Shown: in pieces, positions 15,412 to 19,150 of the stretch
Layout: every line of letters starts with the position of its first letter
Numbering within the stretch: position 1 is the first letter of the stretch
Source: Hyphomicrobium_A sp041659545
GTDB lineage: Bacteria; Pseudomonadota; Alphaproteobacteria; Rhizobiales; Hyphomicrobiaceae
Length of the DNA stretch: 19,150 bases
Direction: 5' to 3'
Assembly: GCA_041659545.1 (NCBI GenBank)
Contig: JBAZYB010000056.1
Coordinates: forward strand, 1 to 19,150
Program-made: the position numbers and the translations under genes
Notes under the pieces: model-generated
The model's input: the letters and a program-made list of their open reading frames with translations, nothing else
What the model was told of the DNA's origin: nothing
Database searches by the model: none

Positions 15412-18063
15412 TTATGCTTCGAGCACGCGCGAGGCTATTTCCAAGACGTCGGGCGACAATTTACGCGTACGTACAATACGTTGGAGGGCCTTGCGGGCTT
15501 TGGCTCTGCGGCCGCTTTCTAAAGACCGCCAGGAGCGCATGGCGCCGAGCATACGCGCGGCAATTTGCGGGTTGATGCGGTCGAGTACCAGCACCTGATC
15601 GGCGAGGAAGGCATAGCTGGCGCCGTCGGGTCGGTTGAACTGCAACGGATTGGTGGCGGCGAAGGTGCCGACGAGGGCGCGGACCTTGTTGGGCGCCGTG
15701 GGGGAATATAGCGGGTGCTGCGTCAGCTTTTTCACGCGCGTCAGGGTGCCTGCAAGCGGTGACTGGGCCTGGGCGGCGAACCACGTGTCGATGACGACAT
15801 TGTCGTCGTGCCAGGTGGCGTAGAAGTCTGCAAGGGCCGCCTTGGATTCAGGTCCGCCACGCGCGGCAAGCAAGAACAGGGCGTGGGCGCGGTCGGTCAT
15901 GTTGCTGGCTTTGGCGTAGTGCTTGGCGAGGCGGGCGATGTCGGCCGGCGTGCCGCGGGCGGTGAGTAACGTCAGGGCCGCGTTGCGGAGCGCGCGTCGC
16001 CCGGCGCTCGCGGCGTCGGGTGAGAAGGGGGCCTTGTCGTCCATCTTACGGTACAGCTGCTGTAGCATCGGCCCGAGGGTCTTGCCGATGAGTTTTGCCA
16101 GCTGGCGATGGGCGCGATGAATAAGCGCGGGATCGACATTCTTGCCGATGATGCGTGCGATGTCGGCCTGGGTCGGGAGCTTAAGCAGCTCGGCTCGGTA
16201 CGCGGGCTCCAGCTCGTCGCTGGCGACTGCCGCGCCGAGCGCGTGTGCGTAACGCAGGGCCTGGCCTGAGCGCTTGCCGGTCGTGAGGCTGGCAACGCTG
16301 TCTACGAGCGTGCGCGCGGCGAAGTTGTTGGCTGCTTGCCAGCGATTGAAGAGGTCGCTGTCGGCTGCCATCAGCAACTCGACATCGTCGTTGTTGAGAT
16401 TGAGCGTCAGATTGACCGGGGCGGAGAAGCCACGCAGGAGCGAGGGGACCGGCCGGGAGGGGACGTTGGTAAAACGGAAGCTCTGCCGGCGCTTGGTGAG
16501 CGGGATGACGCCGTCGGTGATTTCCTCGCCGGTCGCCAGGGTCAGGTCGAGATCGTGGCCGTTGGCGCCCAGTAGCCCGAGACGGATCGGGATATGCATG
16601 GGCTTCTTGTTCGGCTGGCCGGGCGTCGGGGGGATGATCTGCTCGAGTTCGAGGTCGGCAGTCTTCTTGTCCTTGTCGTAGCGCAGATTGGCGATAATCT
16701 CCGGCGTTCCCGCCTGCGAGTACCAGAGCTTGAACTGTGCCAAGTCGATGCCGCTCGCTTCCTCGAAGCAAGTGACGAACTCATCGACCGTGGCTGCGTC
16801 GCCGTCGTGGCGGTCGAAGTAGAGATCCATACCCTTGCTGAAGTCGTCGCGGCCCAGCAGGGTAGCGATCATGCGCACGACTTCGGCGCCCTTCTCGTAG
16901 ACCGTCGACGTATAGAAGTTGTTGATTTCGATGTAGCTCTCGGGGCGCACGGGATGGGCGAGCGGTCCGGCGTCCTCGGCAAACTGATGCGTCTTCAGCT
17001 GGCGCACGTCGATGATGCGCTGAACTGTTGTGGAGCGCTCGTCGGCGGAGAACTCCTGGTCGCGATAGACTGTCAGCCCTTCTTTCAAGCAGAGCTGGAA
17101 CCAGTCGCGGCAGGTAATGCGGTTGCCGGTCCAGTTGTGGAAGTACTCGTGCGCAACAACGCTTTCGATGGCCTCGAAGATGGCGTCCGTAGCTGTCTCC
17201 GGCGAAGCGAGGATGAGGCGGTCGTTGAAGATATTGAGACCCTTGTTCTCCATCGCGCCCATGTTGAAGTCGGATACGGCGACGATGTTGAACACGTCGA
17301 GATCATATTCGCGACCGAAGCGGACCTCGTCCCACCGCATGGAGCGCTTCAAGGAGTCCATGGCCCATGCCGCGCGGGCTTCCTTGCCATGCTCGACATA
17401 GATGCCGAGATCGACCTTGCGGCCCGACTTGGTGCGGAAGGTGGAGCTGATCGGCGCGAGGTCGCCGCCGACGAGGGCGAACAGGTAACAGGGCTTAGGG
17501 TGCGGGTCGTGCCAGACGGCGTAGTGCCGCTTGCCACCGTCGAGGGTGCCGCGCTCCTGCAGGTTGCCGTTGGAAAGCAGGATGGGGGCTTCGTGCGGGT
17601 CGGCATCTACGCGCACGGTGTACGTCGACAGCACGTCGGGGCGGTCGAGGAAATAGGTGATGCGGCGGAAGCCCTGGGCTTCGCACTGGCTGCAGTAGAC
17701 GTTGTTCGATCGATAGATACCCTGGAGAGCCTTGTTGGCCTCTGGGTTGACGAAGGTGGTGATGTCGAGCGTGAAAGGCTTGCGCGGCGTCTTGGTCAGA
17801 GTCAGCGCCGTGTCGGTCAAGTGATACTGCTTCGGGCTCAGAACGCGGCCATCAAGCGCGATCTCCGCCAACTGCAGGTGCTCACCGTCGAGCCGCAGAG
17901 ACTCCTTGCGTCCCGTCGCGTCGGGATTGGGTAGGATCGACAACTTGGAGTGAACGCGGGTGTGGGTCGGTTCAAGCGACACGTCAAGGTGCACGCGGTC
18001 GATCAAGTAGGCGGGCGGACGGTAGTCCTTGAGTTGGACGGGGCGGTTCGTATCGAGTTTCAT
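15412..18063 (-). CDS. pepN: Aminopeptidase N (M1 family)
   Basis: PepN is a cytoplasmic zinc exopeptidase that removes N-terminal residues from peptides in the late steps of protein turnover. The 883-residue product is close to the E. coli length (870). It shows the substrate-binding GAMEN motif (269-273, in FNMGAMENKG) and the zinc site HEYFH (305-309), with the third ligand Glu328 exactly 18 residues further (CLKEGLTVYRD). The bacterial PepN C-terminal helical domain follows. I chose ATG at 18063: GGTGAT lies just upstream and MKLDTNRPVQLKDYRPPAYL begins like other family members. The frame stays open to 18147, but the extra 28 residues look like translated leader. The gene is intact. Confidence 0.96.
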   Translation of the reverse strand: MKLDTNRPVQLKDYRPPAYLIDRVHLDVSLEPTHTRVHSKLSILPNPDATGRKESLRLDGEHLQLAEIALDGRVLSPKQYHLTDTALTLTKTPRKPFTLDITTFVNPEANKALQGIYRSNNVYCSQCEAQGFRRITYFLDRPDVLSTYTVRVDADPHEAPILLSNGNLQERGTLDGGKRHYAVWHDPHPKPCYLFALVGGDLAPISSTFRTKSGRKVDLGIYVEHGKEARAAWAMDSLKRSMRWDEVRFGREYDLDVFNIVAVSDFNMGAMENKGLNIFNDRLILASPETATDAIFEAIESVVAHEYFHNWTGNRITCRDWFQLCLKEGLTVYRDQEFSADERSTTVQRIIDVRQLKTHQFAEDAGPLAHPVRPESYIEINNFYTSTVYEKGAEVVRMIATLLGRDDFSKGMDLYFDRHDGDAATVDEFVTCFEEASGIDLAQFKLWYSQAGTPEIIANLRYDKDKKTADLELEQIIPPTPGQPNKKPMHIPIRLGLLGANGHDLDLTLATGEEITDGVIPLTKRRQSFRFTNVPSRPVPSLLRGFSAPVNLTLNLNNDDVELLMAADSDLFNRWQAANNFAARTLVDSVASLTTGKRSGQALRYAHALGAAVASDELEPAYRAELLKLPTQADIARIIGKNVDPALIHRAHRQLAKLIGKTLGPMLQQLYRKMDDKAPFSPDAASAGRRALRNAALTLLTARGTPADIARLAKHYAKASNMTDRAHALFLLAARGGPESKAALADFYATWHDDNVVIDTWFAAQAQSPLAGTLTRVKKLTQHPLYSPTAPNKVRALVGTFAATNPLQFNRPDGASYAFLADQVLVLDRINPQIAARMLGAMRSWRSLESGRRAKARKALQRIVRTRKLSPDVLEIASRVLEA

Positions 18064-18441
18064 TAGATCACCGTAGCACCGCCAACCGGCCTTTTTGCGG
18101 GGCGGGGCGAAAGATTGACCCAGACTATATGTGGGGTGGCTTAGCACCTCATGACTGGCGGCCGATAAAATGGGCCCTGTAGAAGATTATATCGCATAGA
18201 CAATGCGTTAATTGGACCGCGTAGGATTGTCGCTGAGGCCGGGTCCCCAACTCGAAGGACGCGTGCACAGCAGAATATGATGTGCGCCCAACCAATTTCC
18301 CGCTGAAGCGTTATCTGCAACTGCCAGTCTGGCGTGCATGGCGCATCAGCCGGCATTTGCGCCGGGTTGGTTTGCGCCTACCTTTCATCTGATCTCAGGC
18401 CCGTCGTGCGGGTGGAGTGATCTACGAGGCAGGGGGGCCGC
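18064..18441. other. Intergenic region between divergent genes
   Basis: These 378 bases separate pepN (minus) from the partial gene (plus). The region is less GC-rich than its neighbours, and I see no tRNA, repeat array or convincing coding frame. A 71-codon minus-strand frame at 18141-18356 has no family resemblance. On the minus strand TATAGT (plus-strand 18124-18129), about 60 bases before the pepN start, could be a -10 element, but no good -35 is spaced correctly. Promoters for both flanking genes must presumably lie here. Confidence 0.5.
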
Positions 18442-19150
18442 GTGGCTGCCAAGGGAAGAGCAACGGTCTATCTGCGCAGCGCCATGATCTTTCTGGCGCT
18501 GCTCTTGCCTATGCTGTCGTTGCTGCCGCTCGGCTGGCTGTGGTTGTGGGAACGCGGCTGGGCACTTTACTGGGTTGGAGCGGCGCTCAGCATCAGTGCG
18601 ATTGTGTTCGCGATTCAGGCGTTGACGCTACGCCGGGCGTTGCCGGTGGCGCGGGATCACGAGGAGAGCGTCGAGAAGGTAGCGCCCGATCCGTCGTGGA
18701 CAGCACGCGAGCAGGCGGCGTGGACTGCGGTGGAGGCGATCGCGGCCAACGTTCGCCCCTCCGAGCTCACGGACCGCGACCAAATTCTCAATCTCGGTGT
18801 CAAGACCATCGAAGCGGTGGCGCGGCAGATCCATCCGCAGGATCAGAACCCTCTGTGGAAGTTCACCATTCCCGAGGCCCTCGCACTTATCGAGCGGGTC
18901 AGCGCCGATCTTCGGCCGTTCGTTGTCGAGAATATCCCGCTCGGCGATCAGCTGACTGTGGGCCAAGTGCTGAAGATCTATGGATGGCGCTCAGCCATTG
19001 GCATGGCGGAGAAGGCATACGACATCTGGCGGCTCATCCGCCTTGCCAATCCTGTCACAGCGGCGGCGCAAGAGGCGCGCGAGCAGTTGACCAAGCATCT
19101 TTATGCCAACGTGCGCGACCAACTCGCACGGCAACTCGCCAGCGCCTATG
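18442..19150 (+). CDS. Membrane protein resembling the N-terminus of a membrane-associated GTPase (partial)
   Basis: The frame is open from GTG at 18442 to the window edge, 236 codons, with no stop. A strong purine run AGGGGGG (18431-18437) lies five bases before the start. Two hydrophobic helices (about 13-36 and 41-62) form an N-terminal hairpin with a tryptophan-rich turn (GWLWLWERGW). A soluble helical region follows, with DPSWTAREQAAWTAVEAIA, then HPQDQNPLWKFTIPEALALI and LTVGQVLKIY. From memory this pattern resembles the N-terminal part of membrane-anchored Era/HSR1-like GTPases found in proteobacteria. The P-loop would lie beyond the window, so the GTPase call cannot be confirmed. The coding assignment itself is solid. 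Confidence 0.7.
   Translation, partial: MAAKGRATVYLRSAMIFLALLLPMLSLLPLGWLWLWERGWALYWVGAALSISAIVFAIQALTLRRALPVARDHEESVEKVAPDPSWTAREQAAWTAVEAIAANVRPSELTDRDQILNLGVKTIEAVARQIHPQDQNPLWKFTIPEALALIERVSADLRPFVVENIPLGDQLTVGQVLKIYGWRSAIGMAEKAYDIWRLIRLANPVTAAAQEAREQLTKHLYANVRDQLARQLASAY

Noticed and set aside
16594..17934. 446-codon plus-strand frame opposite pepN
   Set aside because: It lies entirely opposite an intact, motif-confirmed aminopeptidase. Long antisense frames are common in GC-rich genes, and its composition shows no family features.
18141..18356. 71-codon minus-strand frame upstream of pepN
   Set aside because: No recognisable features or good ribosome binding site; it overlaps the presumed divergent promoter region.
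1..19150. Mobile elements, CRISPR arrays, tRNA or rRNA genes
   Set aside because: No transposase, integrase, regularly spaced repeats, or tRNA/rRNA-like sequence was seen on either strand.

Overview
The window is a GC-rich stretch of ordinary chromosome from an alphaproteobacterium, most likely of the order Hyphomicrobiales (Rhizobiales). The main argument is gene order: ccmI-ccmE-ccmF-ccmH, a Do-type periplasmic protease, an OmpR-type response regulator with its sensor kinase, then glnE. From memory this matches the rhizobial cycHJKL-degP-regulator-kinase-glnE neighbourhood. The difference here is a trypsin-like gene inserted between the ccm genes and degP. I saw no insertion sequence, phage gene, CRISPR array, tRNA or rRNA.

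Layout. (1) Positions 128-4212, plus strand: a tight cytochrome c maturation operon (ccmI, ccmE, ccmF, ccmH) with 4-nt stop/start overlaps at ccmE/ccmF and ccmF/ccmH. (2) 4260-5399, minus strand: an exported trypsin-like serine protease with a C-terminal peptidoglycan-binding-like region, convergent with ccmH and divergent from degP. (3) 5545-7086: degP/htrA with two PDZ domains, followed by a strong GC-rich hairpin. (4) 7218-12276: response regulator, histidine kinase and glnE, probably one transcript. (5) 12499-14129: a three-gene cassette made of an ECF sigma factor, a single-pass membrane protein of an unnamed family (candidate anti-sigma) and a periplasmic CnrX/Spy-like sensor. (6) 14149-15273, minus: a membrane histidine-kinase-like protein with an intact phospho-acceptor helix but a decayed ATP-binding domain. 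(7) 15412-18063, minus: pepN. (8) 18442 to the window end, plus: the 5' part of a membrane protein that resembles the N-terminal region of membrane-associated GTPases; it runs off the edge.

How the parts fit. Much of the window serves the cell envelope: heme attachment to periplasmic cytochromes, periplasmic protein quality control, a two-component system next to the protease, and a sigma/anti-sigma-like/sensor cassette that could report periplasmic metal or misfolding. glnE links the operon to nitrogen control of glutamine synthetase. The least described parts are the middle protein of the ECF cassette and the degenerate kinase at 14149-15273.
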